NCBI GenBank assembly: GCA_037783415.1
Contig: JAZGTN010000164.1
Coordinates: 558,001-622,000 of the forward strand
DNA from: Leptasterias polaris
Taxonomy: Eukaryota; Echinodermata; Asteroidea; Forcipulatida; Asteriidae
Direction of reading: 5' to 3'
DNA: 64,000 bases
The notes beneath the pieces are model-generated. The model saw nothing but the letters and a program-made list of their open reading frames with translations. It searched no databases and was not told the origin of the DNA. The position numbers and the translations under genes are program-made. This document shows, piece after piece, positions 14,501 through 21,127 of the stretch; the stretch's first letter is position 1, and every line of letters starts with the position of its first letter.

Positions 14501-14532
14501 GCTTCATTGACTTGGTCTGGATCAAAACTCAT
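2156..14532 (-). CDS. RALBP1: RalA-binding protein 1 homologue, complete 14-exon CDS
   Basis: Coding exons, in transcript order: 14532-14448, 11166-11040, 10631-10390, 9415-9296, 8410-8207, 7840-7722, 7312-7182, 6414-6352, 5824-5743, 5557-5501, 5280-4797, 4646-4429, 3524-3456, 2557-2156. All have GT-AG borders and compatible phases; the sum is 2403 nt, 800 codons plus stop. Layout: acidic and Lys/Arg-rich N terminus (about 1-150), RhoGAP domain (about 155-345) with the GIYRLSG arginine-finger motif (Arg near residue 200), Ral-binding coiled coil (about 364-430), a Lys/Glu-rich insertion (about 425-565), a further coiled coil (about 570-690), and a C terminus ending ETSV. Vertebrate RALBP1 (about 655 residues) is a Ral effector and GAP for Cdc42/Rac, linked to endocytosis and mitotic fission; function here is inferred from that family. 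The length excess comes mostly from the insertion. Borders were derived by eye, without transcript data. Confidence 0.93.
2710..2956. mobile_element. MITE-like element, GGGCCC-TIR family, diverged copy
   Basis: The ends are an inverted repeat: GGGCCCAAATTTATGGCTCT at the left and its near-complement ending at 2956. The interior is made of several inverted short motifs (GCTTAC/GTAAGC). It lies in the last RALBP1 intron. Two shorter relatives are at 32627-32816 and 42470-42648. Confidence 0.7.
2957..4428. other. RALBP1 introns 12-13, nothing recognised
   Basis: Apart from exon 13 (3456-3524) I see only unique AT-rich intron sequence. There is no extended ORF and no inverted repeat beyond a few tens of bases. 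Confidence 0.5.
3456..3524 (-). CDS. RALBP1: RALBP1 coding exon 13, coiled coil
   Basis: A 69-nt exon, phase 0 at both ends: EDEDDRELQTILNRLIRENQ then ELE. Vertebrate counterpart: SEDEEELQIILEDLQRQNEELE. Acceptor TCTCAG, donor GTCAGT. Confidence 0.88.
4429..4646 (-). CDS. RALBP1: RALBP1 coding exon 12, coiled coil
   Basis: Encodes IRLLLLSQAEVMAEQEELQS and AERQEVQRLKEEICEAHSHH, matching vertebrate INILLAQENEILTEQEELLAM and EKEEIERLRAEI, then a Ser/Asp-rich end. The phase needed by exon 13 places the donor at GTATCC, which is weak. Reading through it stays open for nine more codons to a stop at 4402. Confidence 0.82.
4797..5280 (-). CDS. RALBP1: RALBP1 coding exon 11 with charged insertion
   Basis: Opens LRVSRRISETRIAAIEKEKE, comparable to vertebrate LREAKRQECETKIAQEI, then runs into about 140 residues that have no counterpart in the vertebrate protein as I know it. 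That stretch has KEREK-type repeats, a Thr/Asp/Lys-rich part, PKKRQAPRTPLD, and an acidic end (EDEGEEDEDES). Predicted to be disordered or a single charged helix. Acceptor CTCCCAG, donor GTAGGT. Confidence 0.85.
5501..5557 (-). CDS. RALBP1: RALBP1 coding exon 10, Ral-binding region
   Basis: Encodes LTEEQLWEVQRIVTQLKRK, almost the vertebrate [20 protein letters not shown]. This is the second helix of the Ral-binding coiled coil. It is 57 nt, both borders in phase 0, with acceptor TTTACAG and donor GTAAGA. Confidence 0.93.
5743..5824 (-). CDS. RALBP1: RALBP1 coding exon 9, Ral-binding region
   Basis: Encodes DALEDELIRQEAILAKMHEE and LNRGLADK, corresponding to vertebrate [22 protein letters not shown]. 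This is the first helix of the Ral-binding coiled coil. Acceptor ATACAG, donor GTAATG. Confidence 0.88.
5961..6340. mobile_element. MITE-like element, AAAGGCA-TIR family, diverged copy
   Basis: Left end AAAGGGAAGTGTACCTTTTG and right end CCAAAGGTATACTATGCCTTT are imperfect inverted repeats. The interior retains family landmarks also seen at 8761-9141 and 13760-14132 (AAAAACTTA, ATAAAGCATTT, TTTCACAGG). Its right end lies 11 bp from the donor of RALBP1 exon 8. Confidence 0.65.
6352..6414 (-). CDS. RALBP1: RALBP1 coding exon 8
   Basis: A 63-nt exon reading CPKPLRWNQTEDRLELPE, matching vertebrate MKPLRWSNMATMPTLPE at the junction between the RhoGAP domain and the Ral-binding segment. The donor GTGAGT is optimal. 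A MITE-like element ends only 11 bp beyond it. Confidence 0.88.
6748..7103 (-). mobile_element. tRNA-derived SINE in RALBP1 intron
   Basis: Read on the minus strand it has a tRNA-like head with an A-box-like segment (TGGCCGAGTGGTCAAG) and a degenerate B box (GGGTTGGAGTTGT), then a body and a (TTA)n tail at about 6748-6772. The head is clearly related to the SINE at 20748-21127; the body differs. The degenerate B box suggests an old copy. Confidence 0.75.
7182..7312 (-). CDS. RALBP1: RALBP1 coding exon 7, RhoGAP end
   Basis: Encodes EAETKMTIQNISIVMCPTL, close to vertebrate ETKMNIQNISIVLSPT, followed by YISHRVLNLLFTNWKTLFKG. The usual SP of the RhoGAP NxxxVxxP motif is CP here. Acceptor TTTGCAG, donor GTAAGA; two leftover bases. 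Confidence 0.92.
7722..7840 (-). CDS. RALBP1: RALBP1 coding exon 6, RhoGAP
   Basis: Encodes VAQFNRMLQVLPKCNFTLL and SWMVVHLAHVLNN, matching vertebrate EFQRLLKELPECNYLLISWLIVHMDHV. The acceptor is GCCAG just before CCATTGCTGA; the donor is GTAAGT and the exon ends on a codon boundary. Confidence 0.92.
8207..8410 (-). CDS. RALBP1: RALBP1 coding exon 5, RhoGAP catalytic core
   Basis: Contains GIYRLSG, whose Arg is the RhoGAP arginine finger, then SKVELLKGRYNR and NNVASLLKQYLRELPEP, the conserved helix that packs against the GTPase. The catalytic Arg is intact. Acceptor TTGCTAG, donor GTTAGT; 204 nt. Confidence 0.95.
8761..9141. mobile_element. MITE-like element, AAAGGCA-TIR family
   Basis: Starts AAAGGCAGGGTGTACTTTTG and ends with the inverted ACACTGCTTTTA. 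It shares long stretches with 13760-14132, for example AAAAACTTACTTGGTA, CATCTGAAAGCACA, CAACAAGGGTG and AACTTCGATGACC. Inside is a 15-bp hairpin, CAGATGCCTGAGAAA against its complement, at about 8928-8978. Confidence 0.8.
9296..9415 (-). CDS. RALBP1: RALBP1 coding exon 4, RhoGAP start
   Basis: Encodes KPVFGIPLAEAVEHT and MYDGIELPKIVRECIDFIE. Vertebrate RALBP1 has PIFGIPLADAVERT and MYDGIRLPAVFRECIDYVE at the same place, so the family assignment is close to certain. Acceptor TTTCAG, donor GTAAGA. Confidence 0.95.
9560..10127 (+). mobile_element. 3' fragment of an L2/CR1-like LINE with (GAATT)n tail
   Basis: A reading frame at 9575-9826 encodes KLYSFYVDKEIMNLFHSSVI, then VVWYNEA and VVKQASKVLG, the typical C-terminal end of an L2/jockey-like reverse transcriptase ORF. 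A frameshift follows; homologous coding continues in another frame (HPLNKF, SGWRWQSLRCKTNR) up to about 9955. The element ends with AATAAA and a (GAATT)n microsatellite at 10081-10126. It lies in RALBP1 intron 3, antisense to the gene, and is 5'-truncated and inactive. Confidence 0.8.
10390..10631 (-). CDS. RALBP1: RALBP1 coding exon 3, basic region
   Basis: Very rich in Lys, Arg and Glu (KRKRSIFRSRKVKTPKDK near the start, SNVPSSKPG at the end). It corresponds to the charged, probably disordered segment before the RhoGAP domain that in vertebrates carries nuclear-localisation-like signals. Acceptor ATTAG, donor GTAAGA; 242 nt. Confidence 0.88.
10739..10754. repeat. Poly-G run
   Basis: A run of about 14 G in an intron. 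Low-complexity sequence; its length is liable to sequencing error. Confidence 0.8.
11040..11166 (-). CDS. RALBP1: RALBP1 coding exon 2
   Basis: Reads DSECSDRELFK, then a Lys/Asp run, then GYKSFEPMEVYSDDEDD. This matches the vertebrate order of acidic stretch, basic KKKGKFKKKEK-like stretch, GYAAF and second acidic stretch. Acceptor TTATAG, donor GTATTG; 127 nt keep the frame. Confidence 0.85.
11197..11270. repeat. 23-bp tandem repeat, three copies
   Basis: AATCACAAGGTCAAAGAGC recurs at 11197, 11220 and 11243 with a 23-bp period, just inside RALBP1 intron 1. Confidence 0.9.
11316..11526 (-). mobile_element. MITE, TAGACGATGTGACC-TIR family, copy 1
   Basis: About 210 bp bounded by TATAGACAATGTGACCTCTG and its inverted counterpart ending GTCTATA, with TA at both ends. 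It is nearly identical, in opposite orientation, to 33831-34043. The interior holds CGCGCGCATG and GCCCGGCG motifs. There is no transposase. Confidence 0.88.
12124..12263. mobile_element. Short inverted-repeat element CCAGGCCTGG
   Basis: CCAGGCCTGGAATT at the left and AATTCCAGGCCTGG at the right frame a 140-bp purine-rich interior. Probably a small non-autonomous element or its remnant, in RALBP1 intron 1. Confidence 0.6.
13285..13357 (+). mobile_element. SINE 3' tail fragment with (ATT)n
   Basis: TGCGCCTTTGATC followed by GCGCAATATAAATTTT and an (ATT)n run parallels the 3' end of the SINE at 20748-21127 (TGCGCCTTGAGC, GCGCATTATAAAT, ATT repeats). Only the tail remains. Confidence 0.6.
13760..14132. 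mobile_element. MITE, AAAGGCACTG-TIR family, best-preserved copy
   Basis: Bounded by AAAGGCACTGAACACATTTG and its near-perfect inverted complement ending at 14132. It is about 373 bp with no ORF. It serves as the reference copy for 8761-9141 and 5961-6340; all three lie in RALBP1 introns. Confidence 0.85.
14448..14532 (-). CDS. RALBP1: RALBP1 coding exon 1 (start codon)
   Basis: Begins MSFDPDQVNEANFPGL; the FPGL motif matches the vertebrate N terminus (KFPGL). The donor is GTAAGA and the exon ends with one leftover base. This ATG was chosen because it opens the only frame that joins exon 2 and lies next to the CpG-containing promoter-like interval. Confidence 0.85.
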
Positions 14533-14969
14533 CGCGTGCGTGCACTTGACTTTGAAGTTTGAGTTTGTCAAAAAATAATTTACAAAATAAATTAGCCTCG
14601 CTCGGCTATAAATGATGACAAGACAACAGAAATTCCAGAAGTGCGGATGTTGTGCGAATTAACTCAATTAGAAACTCATGAAATTGTAATTTTTGAATCT
14701 TCTGGCAGCCAGTTATTTTTCTTCACAACTCGGTAACCCTAACAGGCCTAACTCAGTCACATTGTTTGACATGTTTCACTGCAATAAAAAAAAATCGCTC
14801 ATGGGCGTCGCCATCTTTTTTGCAGTTGCATCCTGGGAGTTCAGCAAAGGTATTTGTAATCAAAATGGCGCGCGACTCGAAATGATATGCAGGGAGGCAC
14901 AAACAGTAATAACACAGCCCAGCTACAGAATGTTATGATTGTTTAGTTGTTACATATCCCTTTTACGTG
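14533..14969. promoter_or_regulatory. Probable bidirectional RALBP1/CEP152 promoter
   Basis: Lies between the RALBP1 start codon and the first plausible CEP152 leader exon. It contains an inverted YY1-like motif (GCCATCTTTT near 14810), a direct one (CAAAATGGCGCGCG near 14861) and a local cluster of CpG dinucleotides in otherwise CpG-poor DNA. No TATA box was noted. Inference from motif content and gene orientation only. Confidence 0.5.
14850..14969 (+). other. CEP152: Candidate noncoding first exon of CEP152
   Basis: A strong donor, ACGTG followed by GTGAGT, sits at 14970 just downstream of the YY1-like motifs. The exon carrying the CEP152 start codon has a clear upstream acceptor (TTATTTCAG ending 18138), so a spliced leader from this position is the simplest model. 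The left boundary is a guess. Confidence 0.35.
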
Positions 14970-15217
14970 GTGAGTGATGTTTTTTAAACAGAATTTTCTG
15001 TACTTTCATATATTTAATTCAATTCCCAAAGACTACTTTATAAATGTTATCGTTATTCTGTCAACCTGAAATTTTAGACTGAATCCAAATGGAAATGTCA
15101 ATGTTAATGTGTGCTTTATTTATTTTGCTTTCCCGTGGCGTTTGTTTTGTGTATGGCAATTTTAACGTTACGTTTTTAACTTCTTCCTGCCTGACTCTGA
15201 CTTTCTGACTCTGGAAC

Positions 15218-15304
15218 AGCCCCATTAATAGTGCCAATACTCAGGACTTCCTCCGATCCTTCGGAGGAAGTCAAGAGTATTGGCAGTGGCACTTTAATGG
15301 GGCT
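15218..15304. repeat. Foldback element 1, near-perfect hairpin
   Basis: AGCCCCATTAA at the left pairs with TTAATGGGGCT at the right, and inside CCAATACTC and GACTTCCTCCGA pair with TCGGAGGAAGTC and GAGTATTGG around a tiny loop. Probably an inverted-repeat transposon relic. Confidence 0.8.
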
Positions 15305-15315
15305 AACTCTGGCAT

Positions 15316-15388
15316 AGCCCCACCAGATGACTAGGCCTCCCTAGGGCCAATCCACTGGCTAATGGCCCTGGCCTAGTCATCTGGGGCT
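15316..15388. repeat. Foldback element 2, adjacent hairpin
   Basis: AGCCCCACCAGATGACTAGG pairs with CCTAGTCATCTGGGGCT, with inner GGCCAATCCA/TGGCTAATGG. It is separated from foldback 1 by only 11 bp and shares the AGCCCC end. Confidence 0.8.
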
Positions 15389-15479
15389 GGGCTAAGCCCC
15401 GGCCCACTGTGACCAAGCTGGATCCAAGGATTCAACCAAATCCATTAATTGTGTTTCTTTTCAAGGACCTAAGTATTGG

Positions 15480-15970
15480 AACTCCTTTAGCGGTACTCTA
15501 ACATGTCTAAAAAAATGCAAGAGCCCATATATCTTTTTTTTTTTAACTTAAAACGGCCCTCTTACAAAAATACCTTGTTTGATTGTATTAATCAATATTC
15601 TGTTTTTGTTAGGCTCACTATTTTATTGATTCAACTTCTGCCAATAATGTCTCTACTTATCTACTTATCTCCATACTGCCACCTACTGAACCATTGTTAC
15701 TGTGTTGTCCTGTTTGTGTTTTGTCCGTGTCTTTTCATGTGTAACTAGTTTGTGTGTGTGCCTTCAATTATTTCAGTCTACTCTTTACATTGTTCTTTCT
15801 CATAGATACGTATATATATGTACACAAATTCGGGGGGTCTCCATCCAACAAGCTTGCTTTTAGGAGACCTCCTCCACTTAATCTATTAAGTTTTTTTCTC
15901 CTGTAATGTTATATTTTGTATTTTTAAATGATTGAGTGGAAATAAATTGAACTATGAACTATGAAAAAAA
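15480..15970 (+). mobile_element. Probable LINE 3' end with A tail
   Basis: Long T-rich stretches followed by a compact GGTCTCCATCCAACAAGC / GCTTTTAGGAGACC inverted segment, then AAATAAATTGAACTATGAAC and an A run at 15963-15970. This resembles the 3' UTR and tail of a non-LTR retrotransposon. No conserved coding motif is visible, so the class is uncertain. Confidence 0.45.
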
Positions 15971-16094
15971 AGGATTCAGTTTGGCCACACATACAAGTGG
16001 GGCTAACTCTGACACTGACTCTGCCTGAGTAGATAAAGTGAAACACCACAAACTACATTCCACAGCCATGAGTGAGTCAGTACGGTAACCCGGT

Positions 16095-16210
16095 CACATC
16101 GGCACCTTGCAAACTCGGCACCAACAAACTCGGCACAGGCAAACTCGGCACTTAGCAAACTCGGCACCCACAAACTCAGCACATGCACAAGTACAAATTC
16201 GGCACCCAGT
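16095..16210. repeat. Degenerate tandem repeat CAAACTCGGCAC
   Basis: About eight copies of AACTCGGCAC at 14-20 bp spacing. It makes Cys/Glu/Phe-rich frames on the minus strand that look like coding but are repeat artefacts. A related inverted fragment (GAGTTTGTGGGTGCC) occurs near 17133. Confidence 0.6.
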
Positions 16211-17159
16211 CCAAAACGGCCGCTGTGCGCGTGGTACACGTAAAAAATAGTTCAGTCCCATCAACGCTTCCAGCATAAATTGAAAACTGGAACATCAATG
16301 GAGGTGGAAACGCGATCTACAAATTAGTTACCTTTTGACAGCTGGAGTCTTTGACGCCTATGTGTTAATTTTTATTTGGTTCTAAAATGTAAAGATGAAT
16401 AATCTTCATCCAGAATGATTAATTAGTGTGGAGTTGAATAGATCCTTTTTGAGGTTTTAAATTCTTCCTCGTAATCGAGAAAGAGGCCATATAAGCAATA
16501 ATTGAATTAATTAAATGAAATTGACACGATAGCTGCAATGAGAAATCGTAATCTTTTTATATACATGCAATACCTTTATTTCCCAATTACTAAAATATTG
16601 CGTTAATTTATACAATGACAAACTAAAATAACAATTTGTTAACAATAAGAAAATCAAAGCTCATGGATGTATAAATAAATAATTGAGAAAAACCATGTAA
16701 AAATGTAAAACCTACGTTATTTCTTAAAATAAAATGACAAACCTAATAACTAATTAAAGAAGAAAGAAAGAAAATTAAAAGAATAAACAAACAAATTAAT
16801 AAATACCGGTAGATAATTTTTTTAAACTCTGTAAAAACAGAACCTAACAGTACATGCAATGATCCTTGGCTAAATTAAATGTAAATCACCATAATAGACC
16901 TTCCTTCACACAGACCACGGGCAAAGGACCACTGACAGTGGACCACGGGCTTAGCGGTCGCAACTGCCCCCTCCATGATGCACCCTCTTTTCATCTGACA
17001 TTCCCCGTTTGCGCATTGTAAATCAAAATATATAAAAAGGATATAAACATTCCAAATGTTTTATTGCTTATATATGTTACTTATCTAACCAGGCACTTGA
17101 CCATTCAAGCATTTTATTGAGTTTTCAAGGTGCTGAGTTTGTGGGTGCCAAGTTTACAC

Positions 17160-17356
17160 TCATTTTACAATGTCCTTGCGTGAGTGGGGAAAAATTACAA
17201 GTCTCTAACCTCATGTTAAAAACAGTGTAAATTGCCATTGTATTCAATACCCTTCTAGTGCAAGATTTGTCAACATCCAATCCAAAACATCTGATGACAT
17301 CATTATGAGAAAAATTGACCTGTACATTTTTGTATGAGGATGTTTTAGTTCAAAAG
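17160..17356. repeat. Dispersed repeat family X, copy 1
   Basis: Shares ATTACAAGTCTCTAACCTCA, TGTAAATTGC, TTTGTCAACATCCA and ACATCTGATG with 18410-18590, and more weakly with 36755-36960. Family unknown; no terminal repeats found. Confidence 0.7.
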
Positions 17357-18138
17357 CATCATATTGATGGATGAATATAAATTTGTCAATGCCCAAGCTA
17401 CATATTACTGCATAAGGACAGCCTTAATCTTACAGCAACACCTATGATTGGTCCATCAGATATTGAACACATCTATAGGCTAATTATCAGGTTTATGACT
17501 CGCAATTATCACAATTTTTGAATGCCATTATTTCTACTGTTATTTTCATATTTTTATGAAATTGCAAAGGCTTTATTGTAATTGTTTTCATTTTTTTAAA
17601 ATTAAGGACATGTTTGAACCAACACATCAAATACATTATCAGCCTTGTAATTAAAACAGCAATTTTCATGGAGGTACTGATGAGAAACAACATCGGTAAC
17701 TTTCATTGATTTATTGGTTTAATTACTTATTTTTAAATGAGCAACTTACTAAATGTCTGTTGAGGTACTGCATCTGCTGGCCTTGTTTCATCGTTACCTG
17801 AAGGAAGGATATATACAAGATGCAATCTGTCTTGTGTGAGAAAACAAACCATGAAACCAAACTTTCTTACTCTATCAATGTCACTCTATACTCAAACCTG
17901 ATGAGTCTGAAAAAATAAGTGTGCCTTCCCCTGATTTGCGAATGAGTCTTAAATTAAAACTAGTCACAAAAAAAGAATACTTGGAAGGAAAAATAATTGT
18001 TTTCCTGATGATTATGAATTGGCCTCATTTGATATTAACATTCAGTCTGCCAAGTGTTGTACAAGTTCACAGTAATTAAGTAAAATAAAGCAAATGAAAC
18101 CGTTGGTTTTTTCCACTTAACAGAAATGGTTATTTCAG

Positions 18139-18258
18139 TGCATTGAGTGACTAGAACCCAATATGAACCCGGGAACCAGTCTACACTTTGATGGAAAGGC
18201 ACTTGAAGAACAGCAAGAGGCAGAGCTGAAACAAGATGACCTCAAGAGAGAACAGGAG
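18139..18258 (+). CDS. CEP152: CEP152 start-codon exon
   Basis: ATG at 18163 encodes MNPGTSLHFDGKALEEQ, then QEAELKQDDLKREQE, ending on a codon boundary at a GTAAGT donor. An in-frame TGA lies four codons upstream. The acceptor TTATTTCAG ends at 18138 (an alternative, TTAACAG, ends at 18123), giving a short 5' UTR part. Human CEP152 starts MSLDFGS and has a comparable acidic EEDYEREKELQQLL stretch. Confidence 0.82.
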
Positions 18259-21096
18259 GTAAGTTTTTGGCTAGAACTTATAAGAAGTGAGAGAGAGGAG
18301 TTTTGGCACAACTCCATAGAGTTGTCAAACAGATGTTCTTTAAAAAGAGGAAGGGAAAAAACGTTTCAATTTTGTGATCTACTCATTTTCCAATAGATAG
18401 AGTTCTCATGTGAATGGAGACAAATTACAAGTCTCTAACCTCATGTTATTGGTGTAAATTGCAATTGTATTCATGGTATTCGATACCCTTCCAGTGCAAA
18501 ATTTGTCAACATCCAGAACATCTGATGGCATCATTCTGAGAAAAATGGGTCTCTACATTTCTTACAGGATGTTTTCACTTCCTCTTGAAAAACATGATCT
18601 AAGCAAGTAATGCACATTAAATATTTAGCAAGTAGCCAAAAAAATGCAGATTTGTTAAACCTTTATGAGCTCCTCAAAATTGCCGTCTCTGTTTATGGGT
18701 CCCTCTGCTTCTGGTGTTTTTGTTTAGTTCCAATTTGGTTTTAGTTCCAATTTGGTGATCAGCCCAACACATTTACTCACACATGTAAGTCACTACGCAG
18801 TCACTAAGGGTCAGGCATAGAGACTGGTTTTAGCAGTTTCTCACTGGGGAAAACCACATGTATTAATTTTCAAAAAATACTCAAAATCTAATCATCAACA
18901 ATCTAATTCAAAAACTTCTTCAAGAGCACTATTGAAAGATTTAGCGGTTTTTACGTAGAGTAAAGCAACTCAGTTAAAATGCACTATAAAACCCTGGTCC
19001 AATAAAAACTAAACAGTTGGTTACGGTTTAATTCTGTAAGAAAGATAATTGCATTTTGAACCCTGATCATTACATGGAACAGCCAAACCACAACCAGAGT
19101 CCATTTGGCATTGCATTAGTGTGTACAACTTTAAGTGGTGTTAAGTTTGAGGAAACTCAAGTTGAGGAAACTTTGAGGGATGTGGTCCTAGCGCCCTCTT
19201 GTGTCCAGTTGAGTTGCACTTTAATCCAGCAGAATAATCCAGCATACTTTTTTTTCTCCCGGTCATTTTTCTTCATCTCTTTTTCAAGCAATGTCTATGA
19301 TGCTTTACATTGTATCAATTATAATTCTCCAAATTTAGTCCTTTTCAATGTGTTCTGCTTACTGATTCATGTACAACTATGAAAGAGTTTTGTCTATTTT
19401 AAATCATTTTAGTTTGGTAGGCTTACCTCCAAACCTTTCAACTCTCTGATTTGTTTCTATGGGGGAGGGAGAGACAGGAGTTTGCTTTATCCATTATTTA
19501 GAGCTAATTGGTTTTGTACACAAATAGGGCAAATGAATGTTTTTTTACTGCAATGGTGGGACTATTGTCATGAGGTTGAAAGATGGAATGTTTCAGTCAA
19601 CAAGGTGAAGCCGAATTGAATGCAACATTCTATATTTCAACGATTGCAAACATTTTCTCTATTACAGGAATGCAAACTTTCTCTATGTGTTTTATATCAC
19701 GATCTTTGTCATTTGATTGGAGGATAAAACTATAAAAAATTTATTGCATTCTTGACTGCAACAGTCGCTCCTAACTGTTACAGACATCAAACTGTTCATG
19801 TACTTAATTCAATAATTATTTAGCAGTTTAATGTTGAAACAAAAACAATCTGAATGTGTTTTGAGTCATTCATGTAGTTTAGTAAGTACAGGATATGTTT
19901 AGTGATTAAATGAATTCATGTCAAAACATGTTTTCTTTTGTATGTGATAAAAGTACTGAGTGCTGCACTTAAATGATCAATTATTACAGAACTCACTTGG
20001 CATACAAGAATTTACTAACCTGGTTGCTGAGTGATGGAAGAATGTGACAACAAATAAGCTTTCAAAATTAAAGTGTCGAATTGCTAAAACTATTTTTCAA
20101 GTCTTTGGATCCAGTTCTCTGGAGATATATTTTCAAGACAGGAAGTTTGTTGTTAAAATTCTAAGTATTTCGCCACTGGATAATCTAGAGCAATAGTTGC
20201 TATCACAATGTGTATTACATCACTGTTAATCGCTTAATCCTTGACACTATTGTTATGTTAGGACTCTTTGTCAAGGATTGATATACAAATAAAGAAATCA
20301 ATCAGCCTTGACATTAAATGAGCTTTCTTCAAGGACATTCCAGGAACCAACAACTTTGAGTGACATTCTGTTTGTTTTGATGCCGTTTATTTTACTTGGT
20401 AACTTTGTCTTGTTTGGGTTTTTTGTATTTTTGTTGTTTTTTGGTCTTTAGAGTTAATGGATCTTTTTGTTTGTGGTTTTAATTTTGTTTTGTTCATGTG
20501 TTTCAATGTTTTTTCAATGTGTTTCAATGTTTTATTTATATATTCGTTTTGGTGGGTTTTTTTTTTTTGGGGGGGGGGGGTGGTATTTTTTAGATAGAGT
20601 AGGGGAACATAAAAATAAAAGTTTAATCCCTTTGTATTTATGGAAGCATATATAGCATTTTTGAGAAAATATGGGTAGAACTCAATAGCCAAATGTTGGA
20701 CATTGGTGACTTTTGGTATGCCTGACTAGTGGCTACATGCCTCCATCGTGTCGTGTCGTGGCCGAGTGGTTAAGAGCACCGAACTCAAGCTCTGGTGTTT
20801 CTGTTCAGCAGAGTGTGGGTTCGAGTCCCGGTCGTGACACTTGTGTCCCTGAGCAAGACACTTAACTATAATTGCTTCTCTCCACCCAGGGGTAAAATGG
20901 GTACCTGTGAGGGCAGAGATGGTTCTTGTGATTGATTTAGCCTAGTAGCGCATATATTGCAGCACAGGCTGTATACTCCCCAGGGAGCTGAGATGGTTTA
21001 AGGAATGAAATAAATGGCCCAGTGACCAGGGGTAATAATATACCTTGTTATGCGCCTTGAGCATCCCTTGGGGTGGATATGTGCGCATTATAAATG

Positions 21097-21127
<31 letters not shown>

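Noticed and set aside
16003..16276. Cys/Glu/Phe-rich minus-strand ORFs (EFVGAEF repeats)
   Set aside because: Produced by the degenerate CAAACTCGGCAC tandem repeat; no signal peptide or family.
18135..18317. Minus-strand 60-codon Ser-rich ORF
   Set aside because: Shadow of the CEP152 start-codon exon; Ser-rich because the sense strand is Glu/Lys-rich.
20748..20835. Functional tRNA gene
   Set aside because: The tRNA-like head is fused to a SINE body and (ATT)n tail, and the anticodon and acceptor stems are not intact.
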